Assembly (NCBI GenBank): GCA_002794775.1
Contig: NBAY01000033.1
Span: 248,001 to 312,000 of the forward strand
DNA from: Porodaedalea pini
Taxonomy: Eukaryota > Basidiomycota > Agaricomycetes > Hymenochaetales > Hymenochaetaceae
DNA: 64,000 nucleotides
Direction of reading: 5' to 3'
Part shown: one piece after another, positions 49,101-57,409 of the stretch
Layout: every line of letters begins with the position of its first letter
Position numbering within the stretch: the first letter of the stretch is position 1
Made by a program: the position numbers and the translations under genes
The notes under the pieces: generated by a model
The model's input: the letters and a program-made list of their open reading frames with translations, nothing else
Told to the model about the DNA's origin: nothing
The model's database searches: none

Positions 49101-50000
49101 ATTTGAAAAAGAGGTTTGGAACAAAAAAAGGAGGTCGTCCAGCGCCTCAGGTGTATGAATGTTTGACAATGAAAAGGAGAAATTGTTAGAGTCGCAGAAT
49201 TCTGTGACAAATGAAGGTAGATCTTGAGATCGGATAGAACGAAGGGCAGGTTTTGTAGAGGCAGGGATTAAGTCCAATTGAAATGAAAAAAGGAGTGGTC
49301 GGTGGTCCGATGAAATGTCCAAGGAATTATTCGAAACGGAAATATGATCCAAGAGATAAGGAGCGAAGTCTTCTGAAGCGAGGACGAGATCAATGATGGT
49401 TTTAGAATTATTCGAACGGTTAAAATATGTGAACTGGTTGGGGGGGTTGCAAACGGTAAGGCCACTATCGTTGATCCAGTCAATGAGGGCTGTTGATTTC
49501 GAAAAATCGCGCGATTGAGCCGGGAACGACCACAAATCGCAATGTCTGTTAAAATCCCCAGTGAAAATGTTAGAGGGAAGACGACATGAAGGAAAGGGGT
49601 TTTCGAATTCGTGAAGAGAGGGCGAATTGTAAACGTTCCATAATAAGAGAGGGGATGCGTCATCCCGAGAAATAGAGATAACGCAAATATTAGGAGACGG
49701 GGAATCAGAATCGTATAGCAAGACCTGGTGGATAATTCGTGGGTGTACCAGGATACAAACCCGTGGTTTAGATGAAGGAGATGGGCAAAAGATAGTGTAG
49801 GGATTGGAGTTGCGAATTTGGAAAATGCGAGAACCAGAAGGGGATGTTTTAGAAGGGATCGTGGATAAAATGACCGGGATTTCCTGAAAGCAAATGATAT
49901 CAGGGGTATAATTAGTAGTTGAAAAGGAATGCAAGAGATAATCAAAAGTAGGTTCGGAATTGCGGATGTTGAGAGAAAAAACAGTGACTGTGTCTGTCAT
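46173..50000 (-). CDS. LINE ORF2: endonuclease, reverse transcriptase, RNase H
   Basis: An uninterrupted 1275-residue frame. The N-terminal endonuclease/exonuclease/phosphatase domain has FSLNIRNSEP, DIICFQEIP, TGDFNRH and SSDHRPL. The RT palm has TVDIQGFFDNISH (motif A Asp), GVPQGSPLSPL (motif B) and AYMDDHLLYA (motif C). RNase H has FTDGSII, EEQEALIAA, SDSLN and GVLGNSKADKLAKDAA. A C-terminal Cys/His motif follows (CSKHDVRHILNCC). All catalytic residues I can check are present. The ATG lies six bases after the ORF1 stop, so ORF2 is probably made by termination and re-initiation. The enzyme copies its own RNA at a nicked target site. Confidence 0.93.
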   Translation of the reverse strand: MTDTVTVFSLNIRNSEPTFDYLLHSFSTTNYTPDIICFQEIPVILSTIPSKTSPSGSRIFQIRNSNPYTIFCPSPSSKPRVCILVHPRIIHQVLLYDSDSPSPNICVISISRDDASPLLLWNVYNSPSLHEFENPFPSCRLPSNIFTGDFNRHCDLWSFPAQSRDFSKSTALIDWINDSGLTVCNPPNQFTYFNRSNNSKTIIDLVLASEDFAPYLLDHISVSNNSLDISSDHRPLLFSFQLDLIPASTKPALRSIRSQDLPSFVTEFCDSNNFSFSLSNIHTPEALDDLLFLFQTSFSNFATLFLSKRKLRSYFGPNSWWSEACSKLYREHCRNPHPESRKCLDIEITRAKNAFFGARLQKSDAQSIWHNQYLGTARRCSTIGALRMSNGSFTLSEDDKLTLFREMFFPPLPSGPGVIPLPALSDFVPFTMNDIHDAIRGIDQETSPGNNHISYKHLALLVEHHGSFFVELFSLCLRLGHFPLPFKTSLVTFILKPKRSDFSVPWAFCPITLVDTIRKLFECVLFNHLQPFFELNNLLPDAQHGCRKHRSSLTACYELLSTILSQPFIINSGDHFHSIHLRHRYLITSILTVDIQGFFDNISHNRLLQKLILSNVHPNIIRVLSAWLTDRPISFHFNDFFSPPFIKPNRGVPQGSPLSPLISIFAAADVISAYNSRFGPDRPLLAYMDDHLLYARSLSMRTNLIRLRNQFQFLSLQFQSLGLSIDPDAIELLHILPNRCFASITFRSFLQGSPSSSNASLSLPNNRVIPPSLHLTWLGIILSYDLSPKLHFTAQANKALSTIHQRSFLFNCANGAYFQYARLLYFGLIRSVATYGAVLFPDSTLVSTILQPTQQHFFDHIFHKNINSSVAESFLSCPLLPLFIRYLSQCFLLSYFSYSNHNPTPKQYLMSSLLPNVQVPKSSPFPTFTQVHSRLIMTPIPSSAQCNRAIRDFNSFFLHPPPYQYFIFTDGSIIPQADGSSTGGHGFVIMHDHKELTVFSSAAHSHSNILFEEQEALIAAMCRISLLLVKCFTPIHIHIISDSLNCIKLVFSNNTRHAEFIITFRHLCGIFLTLHHEASHITIQWLPSHRGVLGNSKADKLAKDAATKPDRETIPNSLPNLNAQVQLDLLRDWKNDIVNLRGHRSILEPSSFILNPTRSFRSFLKLSPRKKIHRSVLSRTASLMLNVLDLHNRNLEPRCPDPLCSKHDVRHILNCCPFFSLVRKGLFHQRSLPLTFMEWFRPNNFLLLLKFAYFSFRRPPDNMPLLSDLPPSFDL

Positions 50001-50006
50001 AAGAAA

Positions 50007-51562
50007 TTAAAAGGGGGACCTGTAGTTGCGGCGAGCTGGACACTCTGATGACCTGGCGCTATGATTGCCCTGGCAGTTGATGCAATGGGCGAAGTGGTCG
50101 CATTGGAGATTGTTGGACGCCGTGCATGGAGCGCATTTCGCGACATGTACGGCGGTTCGGTGGGGCTCAGAGCAGATCGCACAGCATGCTACTGAATGAC
50201 ACTTCGATGCGGCATGTCCCAAGCGATGACAGTTATCGCATTGGTTGATAGTAGGGCGAGCTTTCATCTCTTCAAGGCGGCGGATGACTCCGAAAACTGG
50301 TACGGATCTGTTGTTATGAAGGAAAAAATGGTCAAAACAAAGGTGAGAATTGTCCTTGAGGACAACTGAAACGTTGCAGTAGTCTCGTTGGTTGAGGCGT
50401 TTGATGGAGGACATGAAGCGGGGCGGGAACATGAACTCGTAACCTTCGAATTGTGGAAGAGCGGAGATTTCGTTGGTTAGATCCTTCTCCGAATAAATGA
50501 GATTGGTGTCCTTGTTGAATACAGGAACACCGGGGATAACCATCTTGAATTGAGGTGAAGGGGTGAATGCCCTTGCCCCAGAGATGTTGATAATGCGGTT
50601 AAGCTGAGTGACTAGAGCGTTATATTGTGTGTCAAAGTCAGAGTGAATGTTAGTGAACGCAATTAAGAGATTGCTATTAGATGTGTATTCCACGTTGAGA
50701 ATTACGAGGTGTTTGAAAAGCGGGTTACCTTTGAGGCCCACATGCACTGTGTTTTTAACAGAGATGGTAGAAGGGCGCACGGCAAGATCGCCTGGGAGAG
50801 AGAAAAAGATACGGCGGACGTTACGAACGCGCGTATTCACCGATCCATTAGACCGGTTAATTGGAACAGTTGAGATTTCCCCTTGGGGGTTCTGTTCCGT
50901 GATTCGGGTGACTTTGGTAGGGACTGTTTTGGGTTTCTTTTGGGCAGCCTTGGCGTACGAAACCGTGGTAAAGCCATCCTGATCAACTCTGACTGATTCG
51001 ACTGCTGGGTGATAAATTGTGGTCTGTGATCCACGGGGAGCGTTATGGGCTGAGTGAGCATAACCATCTGGTGCGATGATGGTGCCCTCGGTAGTCATAC
51101 GGTAGCCAGAACCCGGGATGCGGGTTTTAGCTATGGTTGCTGCATATTCGGATTTTCCGTTTTTCGGGGTCTGAACGTGCTGTTTGACAATAGGACCTGG
51201 AGGAGGGAATTTGGGATCATGAACGAAATGAACACCAATGGGGTCAGGTAGGATTTTGTTCTGTTTATTTATGTTAGTATTTGCAGGAGCTGAACGCTGG
51301 ACGGAAGAAGCCGGGACGTCTGAAAGCTGTTTTTCAATTGTGTTAGTTTTTTTGGAAATAGAAGAAACAACGGCAGAAAGATGTTGAATGGAACGAGACA
51401 TGGCGTGCATAGTGTCTGTGATTTCCTGGTCGCGAACGGTTTGACTGTTAACATAAATGTTCTCAAAAACATGTTAAAACGAGGGTGAGTGGATCTGAAA
51501 GGTAGAATGAAAAGCTTCCAGACTCTCATTGGCAGAGTTCTGGAGTGATGTCTGATCGTCCA
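50007..51562 (-). pseudogene. LINE ORF1 (nucleic-acid-binding, zinc knuckles), truncated
   Basis: The frame is open from about 51475 to the stop at 50007 (467 residues counted from 51410). It ends with zinc knuckles (CDNCHRLGHAASKC, CAICSEPH, CINCQGNHSARSSECP). Near 51475 one base is missing relative to copy 2, so the part nearer the gypsy LTR is in another frame. At 51563 the sequence switches to the LTR, removing the N-terminal half. ORF1 proteins of this class coat the element RNA. This copy is probably dead for ORF1. Confidence 0.85.
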
Positions 51563-51986
51563 TGTCAGAACTCGAACTTTCACCCTTTCTTTATTTCCCC
51601 TTTCCCTTCTCCTTTCCTTTTAACCGCTCTTTCTTATTATCTTTAATCATCTTTCCAATCACTTCCCACACTCCCTTCACATGACCTTCATTCGTTCCAT
51701 TCCCGCTCGTTATGTAATGTTAGGTAATATAGTCTCACGGTCATCGCTATATAAGGTCTCAGGAATCGCATGAACTCCTTGTTCTGCTTTTCCTCTTACC
51801 TCCATGACGACCTAGGTGAGACTCGTCCCCCTTGTATTAGTTTAGACTTGTATTAATCCTCTTACCTCCGTGACGACCTAGCCTGAGTAAGCGTGTCCTG
51901 AGTCTACGCTCGAGTATAGCACGTCCCAGACGACAGTCAGCCGAGGCCTGCCCAGACCGAGTCGTCTCCCGGACTCCCGCCTAACA
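51563..51986 (+). repeat. 5' LTR of the outer gypsy element
   Basis: 424 bases, TGTCAG...CTAACA. TATATAA lies at 51768-51774 and the presumed RNA start is at 51781. Two copies of a 24-base direct repeat (51792-51815 and 51858-51881) lie in the transcribed part. The first 281 bases differ from the visible 3' LTR at one position. Confidence 0.9.
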
Positions 51987-51998
51987 TAAAAGCAGAAC
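51781..51998 (+). promoter_or_regulatory. self-priming pair of the outer gypsy element
   Basis: GTTCTGCTTTT at 51781-51791 is the exact complement of AAAAGCAGAAC at 51988-51998, just past the LTR. The first lies 33 bases after the start of TATATAA, so it should be the 5' end of the RNA. This is the arrangement of Tf1/sushi self-primed elements. Confidence 0.7.
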
Positions 51999-52709
51999 CC
52001 CACCCAGGCTCATCCCCAGTGTACATCGTCGCTGTTGACTCGCCCTCACTCGGTCTAGAGGAGCACTCCCCTCGAAGGACCTGACGTGTAAACCCCCCTA
52101 AACGACAACCCTCAACCCTGCCCGGATGTTTTCGGACGTTCGTGTATTATGTAATCACTCCAACCAACCTTTCCCGACCCTGGCTCTCCGGATTAGCCTC
52201 TGGTGGAGCACGCACCTGACGTGGACGTGGGTGACCAGACGAGTACAAGCCTCGACAACAATCTCATTCATGATCTTGCTCGGCTCCTACCGTCTCGTCA
52301 TCAACCTCGCCGACGAACCCGTTCAACGTTGGTGTAACCCTGTATCCAACTCGCAGCCCATCCCTGTTCCCCCTCCGGTCTAGTCAAAATAGATCTCACA
52401 GAGGAACAACAGCGGGTGCTACCCTCATCGTCGCGGTTTGACCCTGACCACGCTTCGTACGTCGTAACCGACAGCGAGAACGTCACCCACGACCTCTGGT
52501 GGAGCGACCTCAGACACGCTTGGTACTCGACTAACAAACAAGCTCAACGAGTTCGGTGGGCGCCTAGAACTCAACGTGCGCCATCATCACCGACGGTCAC
52601 AACATCGTCGGTCATTCTCCCAAGCGAACCAGGAGGTTATCATACGCCCCGTAGAGACTCATCGCCGCCGACACCTCCCGAACATCTGTCCCGCACACCC
52701 ACACCAACA

Positions 52710-52798
52710 ATGTCAACATCTACGGGTTTTACTCAACAACAACAACGAGAGCTCGCAGCGTTAATCGCTGCGGCCTTCACTCAACAAGCGGCGAATGC
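52710..52798 (+). pseudogene. outer gypsy gag, 5' piece
   Basis: Begins MSTSTGFTQQQQRELAALIA and is cut by the inner element after AATGC (52794-52798). The frame resumes at 59103, with the junction in phase once the duplicated AATGC is discounted. The open frame extends upstream of this ATG to about 52416 and is conserved with the inner element, so the true Gag may be longer. Confidence 0.8.
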
Positions 52799-53236
52799 TG
52801 TTAGAACTCGAACCTTCACCTTTTCTTTTGTTTTCCTTTTACCATTTCTTTCCTTTTAACCGCTCCTTTTTCATTATAATTAGTCATCTTTCCAATCATT
52901 TCCCACACTCCTTCCACGCGACCTTCATTCGTTCCATTCCTAATTACATAAACTATACAGTACTTAGATAATACGGTCCCACAGGCGCTGCGTTTATAAG
53001 GAAGAGGAATTGCAAACGAACACCCGTTCTGCTTTTCCTCTTACCTCCGCGACGACCTAGGTGAGACCGTGCCCCCCCCTCCTGTATTAGAGTACATTGT
53101 ATTAATCCTCTTACCTCCGCGACGACCTAGCCTGAGTACAGCGTGTCCCGAGTCCCCGCTCGAGTATAGCACGTCCCAGACGACAGTCAGCCGAGGCCTG
53201 CCCAGTCCGAGTCATCTCCCGGACTCCCGCCTAACA
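52799..53236 (+). repeat. 5' LTR of the inner gypsy element
   Basis: 438 bases, TGTTAG...CTAACA. TATAA lies at 52995-52999 and the presumed RNA start is GTTCTGC at 53026. It has the same internal 24-base repeat plan as the outer LTR. Confidence 0.95.
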
Positions 53237-53248
53237 TAAAAGCAGAAC
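53026..53248 (+). promoter_or_regulatory. self-priming pair of the inner gypsy element
   Basis: GTTCTGCTTTT (53026-53036) complements AAAAGCAGAAC (53238-53248), one base past the LTR. No tRNA-type TGG primer site is seen at the usual place. Confidence 0.7.
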
Positions 53249-53957
53249 CTCACCCAGGCTCATCCCCAGCGTACGTCGTCGCTGTCGACTCGCCTTCACT
53301 CAGTCTAGAGGAGCGCTCCCCTCGACGGACTTGACGTGTAAACCCCCTAAACGACAACCCTCAACCCTGCCCGGACGTTTTCGGACGTTCGTGTATTACA
53401 TAAACTTACACCCGACTTTTCCCGACCCTGGCTCTCCGCCTCTCCCTCTGGTGGAGGAACCATCTGACCTGGACGTGGGTAACACACCGTGTACAGTCGT
53501 CGACGTCGTTGTCGATTGTGATCTCGGCCGCCTCCTTCCGTTTGGTCCTCAAACTCGCCGATGAACCTGTCCTTCGTCAGCGTAACGATCACCCGGACAA
53601 CCAACCGATCCCTGTCCCTCCGCCAACGTCAACATAGATCTCGACAAAGAACAACGTCGTGCTCTCCCGCCTCGTTCCTGGTATAACGAGGAACACCGTT
53701 CTTGGTTCACGGTTACCCAAACAGGTGCTGAATACGTTATCTGGTGGCGTCCGGAGAAAGGACTCTGGTATTCGACGCTTGAAGGAGGAAGGAGATTAAA
53801 GTGGGCTCCTGCATCGATAGACCAGACAACCCCGATTTCGCCATCGCTTTCGACGTCGACCGTTCTCCCACCAATCCCAGGACCGTATAGAGAAGCGCGA
53901 CGAGATTCGTCACCACCAACCCCCCCTGAGCGACAAACGGACACGTCTAGAACAACG
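53237..53957 (+). other. inner gypsy leader
   Basis: About 720 bases between the LTR and the first gag ATG. From roughly 53680 the gag frame is already open and conserved with the outer element (IWWRPEKGLWYSTL here; LWWSDLRHAWYST there), without an ATG. A spliced or non-AUG start for a longer Gag is possible. Confidence 0.5.
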
Positions 53958-55034
53958 ATGTCAACGGGAACCTTCAGCGCTCAACAGTTAGAGCAAATCG
54001 CGGCGATTGTAGCGGGCGCCTTCGCTCACCAAGCCGCAAACGCCCCAGCGGGCCCTAGCACCGCTGCGGTACAAAACATCGACGTCGCCCGACCACGTGA
54101 ATTCACTGGTGGCGACGACTACCTCGACTTCAGACGTGAAGTCCTTCTTTTTGTATCCGCAAACCCGAACCGATACCCTACGTCGGAGAGTAAGATTTAT
54201 GTAGCTCTCTCCTACCTGAAGGGTGGTAATGCGGCGACGTGGGCGCAGAACTACGTCGAGGAGTCGACAACGTCGGGAATCGTCACCTTCACCGACAGCT
54301 GGGAGAGATTCCAGGAACGACTCGACGCCTCGTTCGATGACCCGAATCGCAAGGAGGCGGCGCTGAAGGAATTCCGGGAGAAGGTTCAGAAGGACCTCAC
54401 CGCAGACAAGTTCTTCCAACAGCTCGACGTCATCATCAAGCGTGCGGAACTGAAGGACGACGGCATCATCTGTGATCGTCTCAAACGCGCAATGAACATT
54501 GAAGTAGTGCGTGGAGTCCTGAGATCAACGCCGGTCCCGACGAAGTACGAGGACTGGAAGAACAAGGCTATCGAGATCGATCGCGGCGAACAACAGATCC
54601 GCGCGATCCAACGAGGCCGCCCGTTTATACCTCAGCCTCGCCCGCCGCAACAACAAGGACCCCCGGCTCGCCGTCAGGTAGCGGCCCCTCACGTCGACAG
54701 ACGCGACGCGACCGGCGTCACTTTCGGAGGCGCTGGTCAACCGATGGACGTCTCAATGAACGAGGCGCAACGACGACGCGCGTGCTGGATCTGCGGCGGG
54801 CTGGGCCATTTCAAGGACAAGTGCCCGCAGGGGAAGCCGATCATCCAGCGCATGCTGGAACTAATGGCACCAGGCGAACGCCGCATCCTCGCGGACGAGC
54901 TCGGCGCGATGAAGGAATCGGCCTTCGAGGAAGTCGTAGACACTCGGAGGTCGACGGTGGAGGACTATGTGGAGGAAGAAGAGAATGACGAAGAGGTCGT
55001 CGACTCGCAGGGTTTTGCGAGTGGTCAGGCGTAG
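53958..55034 (+). CDS. inner gypsy Gag (capsid and zinc knuckle)
   Basis: 358 residues from ATG 53958. The capsid-like region includes PREFTGGDDYLDFRREVLLF and AATWAQNYVEE, and there is a CCHC knuckle (CWICGGLGHFKDKC). The acidic C-terminus ends in TAG at 55032-55034. It should form the particle that packages the element RNA. The pol frame does not open until 55097, so a simple ribosomal frameshift between the two does not fit. Confidence 0.92.
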   Translation: MSTGTFSAQQLEQIAAIVAGAFAHQAANAPAGPSTAAVQNIDVARPREFTGGDDYLDFRREVLLFVSANPNRYPTSESKIYVALSYLKGGNAATWAQNYVEESTTSGIVTFTDSWERFQERLDASFDDPNRKEAALKEFREKVQKDLTADKFFQQLDVIIKRAELKDDGIICDRLKRAMNIEVVRGVLRSTPVPTKYEDWKNKAIEIDRGEQQIRAIQRGRPFIPQPRPPQQQGPPARRQVAAPHVDRRDATGVTFGGAGQPMDVSMNEAQRRRACWICGGLGHFKDKCPQGKPIIQRMLELMAPGERRILADELGAMKESAFEEVVDTRRSTVEDYVEEEENDEEVVDSQGFASGQA

Positions 55035-55165
55035 CCATCGGGGCGACTGACCGAGAAGAACAAGGGACTTCGAATCCGTATTCGTTAAAATATAACCAAC
55101 CGTCTGTACAACACGTAGATGCAAACGACGTCGATGGTTTTCCTGAGTATGAAGTCCCCACCGGT

Positions 55166-57409
55166 GTGAAAGAAAGGGAAGAATATGAGCAGCTGTTCAT
55201 GAGAGGAACTGGCGGACGCCAGCTGGACCTTCTCCTGAACGTCGGACACAGCATGGAAGGTGAAGTGAGGGAGGTGGACGCACACGCACTCGTGGATTCG
55301 GGATGTACGGGATCGTGCATTGACGTAAGGTTTGTCGAACGGTACGGACTGGAGACGAAGCGTTATATCCGACCCCTTGCGGTACTCAATGCCGACGGCA
55401 CACACAACGAAGCCGGATTGATCGAGGAGTACGTCGACGTCGAACTTACGATCGGTCACCATAAAGAACGGATCGTCCTGGCGGTAACCTCACTGGCATC
55501 GTCCAACATCTTTCTAGGGTACGACTGGCTTCATCGACACAACCCGGAAGTCGACTGGAAGACGGGAACACTCGACTTTACGCGTTGCCCGAGTGAATGT
55601 GTGGTGGAGAGGGACGTGGAGGAAGGCATGCGGAAGGTGTGGAGAGCAGTGGAAGAGACGAAGGGGGTGAGAGAGGTGCGAATGGACAAGACGTCCTGGC
55701 CCGCATACCTCAACGACTACGCCGACGTTTTCAGCGAAAGAGGTTTCGAGAAGCTACCGGAACATCGCCCATGGGACCACGTCATCGACTTGAAGCCCGA
55801 CTTCAAACCGAGCGACTGTAAGATCTACCTGCTCACGCCAACTGAGCAGCAGTCGCTCAAGGACTTCCTCGATGAAAATCTGAAGTCAGGTCGCATTCGA
55901 CGGTCGATATCGCCCATGGCGTCACCTTTCTTCTTCATAAAGAAGGCCGACAAATCGCTACGCCCGATCCAGGATTACCGCAAACTCAACGACGGCACGA
56001 TCAAGAATAAGTACCCCCTCCCTCTCATCGACGAACTTGTTGATAAGGTCAAGAAGGCGAAGTACATCACTAAGCTTGACCTTCGCTGGGGGTACTACAA
56101 CGTCCGGATCCGCGAAGGCGACGAGTGGAAGGCGGCATTTCGCACGAACATGGGCCTCTTCGAGCCAACGGTCATGTTCTTCGGTCTTTGCAATGCGCCG
56201 GCGACGTTCCAAGCGTTCGTCAACCACATCTTCAAGGAACTGATCTACGCGAACTTGATCATCGTATACCTCGACAACATACTGATCCTCTCAGAAACCA
56301 TTGAGGAGCACATCGACACGTCGAGGCGCGTACTTCAGATCCTCCGGGAAAACGGCCTGTACTTGAAACCGGAGAAGTGCGAATTCGATGCCAAGGTCGT
56401 TAAGTATCTCGGTCACATCATCGGCAACGGCGAGATCAAGGCGGACCCGGCAAAGACGGAGGCGATTGCGAACTGGCCGGTCCCACGAAACCTCAAGGAG
56501 CTACAACAGTTCCTCGGCATGGGTAATTGGCTACGACGGTTCATCAAGGACTACAGCAAGGTGGTCCATCCGCTGACGTCGCTGACGGGCAAGAAGGACT
56601 GGGTATGGGAGACCGAACAGCAGGAGGCGTTCGAGGAGCTGAGACGACGTCTCTGCTCACCTCCAGTCCTGGTCATCGCTAACGACGAGGGCCCTTTCCG
56701 CGTTGAGGCGGACTCGTCGAACTTCGCACTCGGAGGCGTGCTATTGCAGAAACAGGAAGGCAAGTGGAGGGTAGTCGCCTATAGGTCAGAAGCGCTCCTA
56801 CCGGCCGAACGAAACTACGAAATCTACGACAAGGAGATGCTCGCAATCGTCTCAGCACTCAAGGAATGGCGTCAATACCTCCTGGGCGCTCGCCACAAGA
56901 TCGAGATCTGGTCCGACCATGCCAACCTCACCTACTTCAGGTCAGCACAGAAACTGAGCTATCGACAAGCTCGCTGGCGGACCGAACTCGAGGAATTCGA
57001 CTTCCACCTCGAGCACAAGTCGGGGAAGACGATGGGCAAGGCGGACTTACTGTCACGCAAGGCAGGCTATGATAAGGGAAAGGACGACAACGATGACGTC
57101 GTGTTCATCAAGGACAAATGGCTGAATCGTGGAGTGGTGAGGACGTCGCGTGAGGAAGTGTTGGAACGAGTGGGTGACGCGCAGAGGGCGCAGGACGAGT
57201 CGGAGAGACCGACGGGAATGGCGAAGGCCGACGGGTTGTGGCGGATGAAAGGCAAGGTGTACGTGCCATCGACGATGAAGGAAGCGGTTTTACGGGAATG
57301 CCACGACTCGACCCTGGCAGGACATCCCGGATCGTCAAAGACGGTTGAACTGGTACGTCGAGACTTCTGGTGGGCGTCGATGTTCTCCGACGTTCGAGCA
57401 TACGTCTGA
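55166..57409 (+). CDS. inner gypsy Pol, first part: protease, RT, RNase H
   Basis: The frame is open from 55097. The first good ATG is MRGTGGRQLDLL at 55199; GTG 55166 is the first start-like codon. Protease active site: VDSGCTGS. RT: LDLRWGYYNVRI (motif A Asp), GLCNAPATFQ (motif B), VYLDNILILS (motif C, Asn in place of the second Asp). RNase H: EADSSNFALGG, YDKEMLAIVSALK, SDHANLTYF. The frame ends in TGA 57407-57409 inside the integrase zinc domain, after ECHDSTLAGH and before CDRCQRTK, and the same frame stays open beyond it. Confidence 0.9.
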   Translation: MKEREEYEQLFMRGTGGRQLDLLLNVGHSMEGEVREVDAHALVDSGCTGSCIDVRFVERYGLETKRYIRPLAVLNADGTHNEAGLIEEYVDVELTIGHHKERIVLAVTSLASSNIFLGYDWLHRHNPEVDWKTGTLDFTRCPSECVVERDVEEGMRKVWRAVEETKGVREVRMDKTSWPAYLNDYADVFSERGFEKLPEHRPWDHVIDLKPDFKPSDCKIYLLTPTEQQSLKDFLDENLKSGRIRRSISPMASPFFFIKKADKSLRPIQDYRKLNDGTIKNKYPLPLIDELVDKVKKAKYITKLDLRWGYYNVRIREGDEWKAAFRTNMGLFEPTVMFFGLCNAPATFQAFVNHIFKELIYANLIIVYLDNILILSETIEEHIDTSRRVLQILRENGLYLKPEKCEFDAKVVKYLGHIIGNGEIKADPAKTEAIANWPVPRNLKELQQFLGMGNWLRRFIKDYSKVVHPLTSLTGKKDWVWETEQQEAFEELRRRLCSPPVLVIANDEGPFRVEADSSNFALGGVLLQKQEGKWRVVAYRSEALLPAERNYEIYDKEMLAIVSALKEWRQYLLGARHKIEIWSDHANLTYFRSAQKLSYRQARWRTELEEFDFHLEHKSGKTMGKADLLSRKAGYDKGKDDNDDVVFIKDKWLNRGVVRTSREEVLERVGDAQRAQDESERPTGMAKADGLWRMKGKVYVPSTMKEAVLRECHDSTLAGHPGSSKTVELVRRDFWWASMFSDVRAYV

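Larger units (their letters stand above)
46012..51562 (-). mobile_element. Tad1-like LINE copy 3, ORF2 intact, 5' end cut off
   Basis: Runs from the 3' tail (ATTATAAAG before CACGTG at 46006-46011) through ORF2 and most of ORF1. At 51562/51563 it meets the LTR of the outer gypsy element in the middle of ORF1. The missing 5' part should continue beyond the right LTR, outside this window. This is the least decayed LINE here. Confidence 0.9.

Noticed and set aside
57407..57409. UGA as selenocysteine
   Set aside because: Dikaryotic fungi generally lack the selenocysteine machinery, and the position normally holds an ordinary residue such as Arg.
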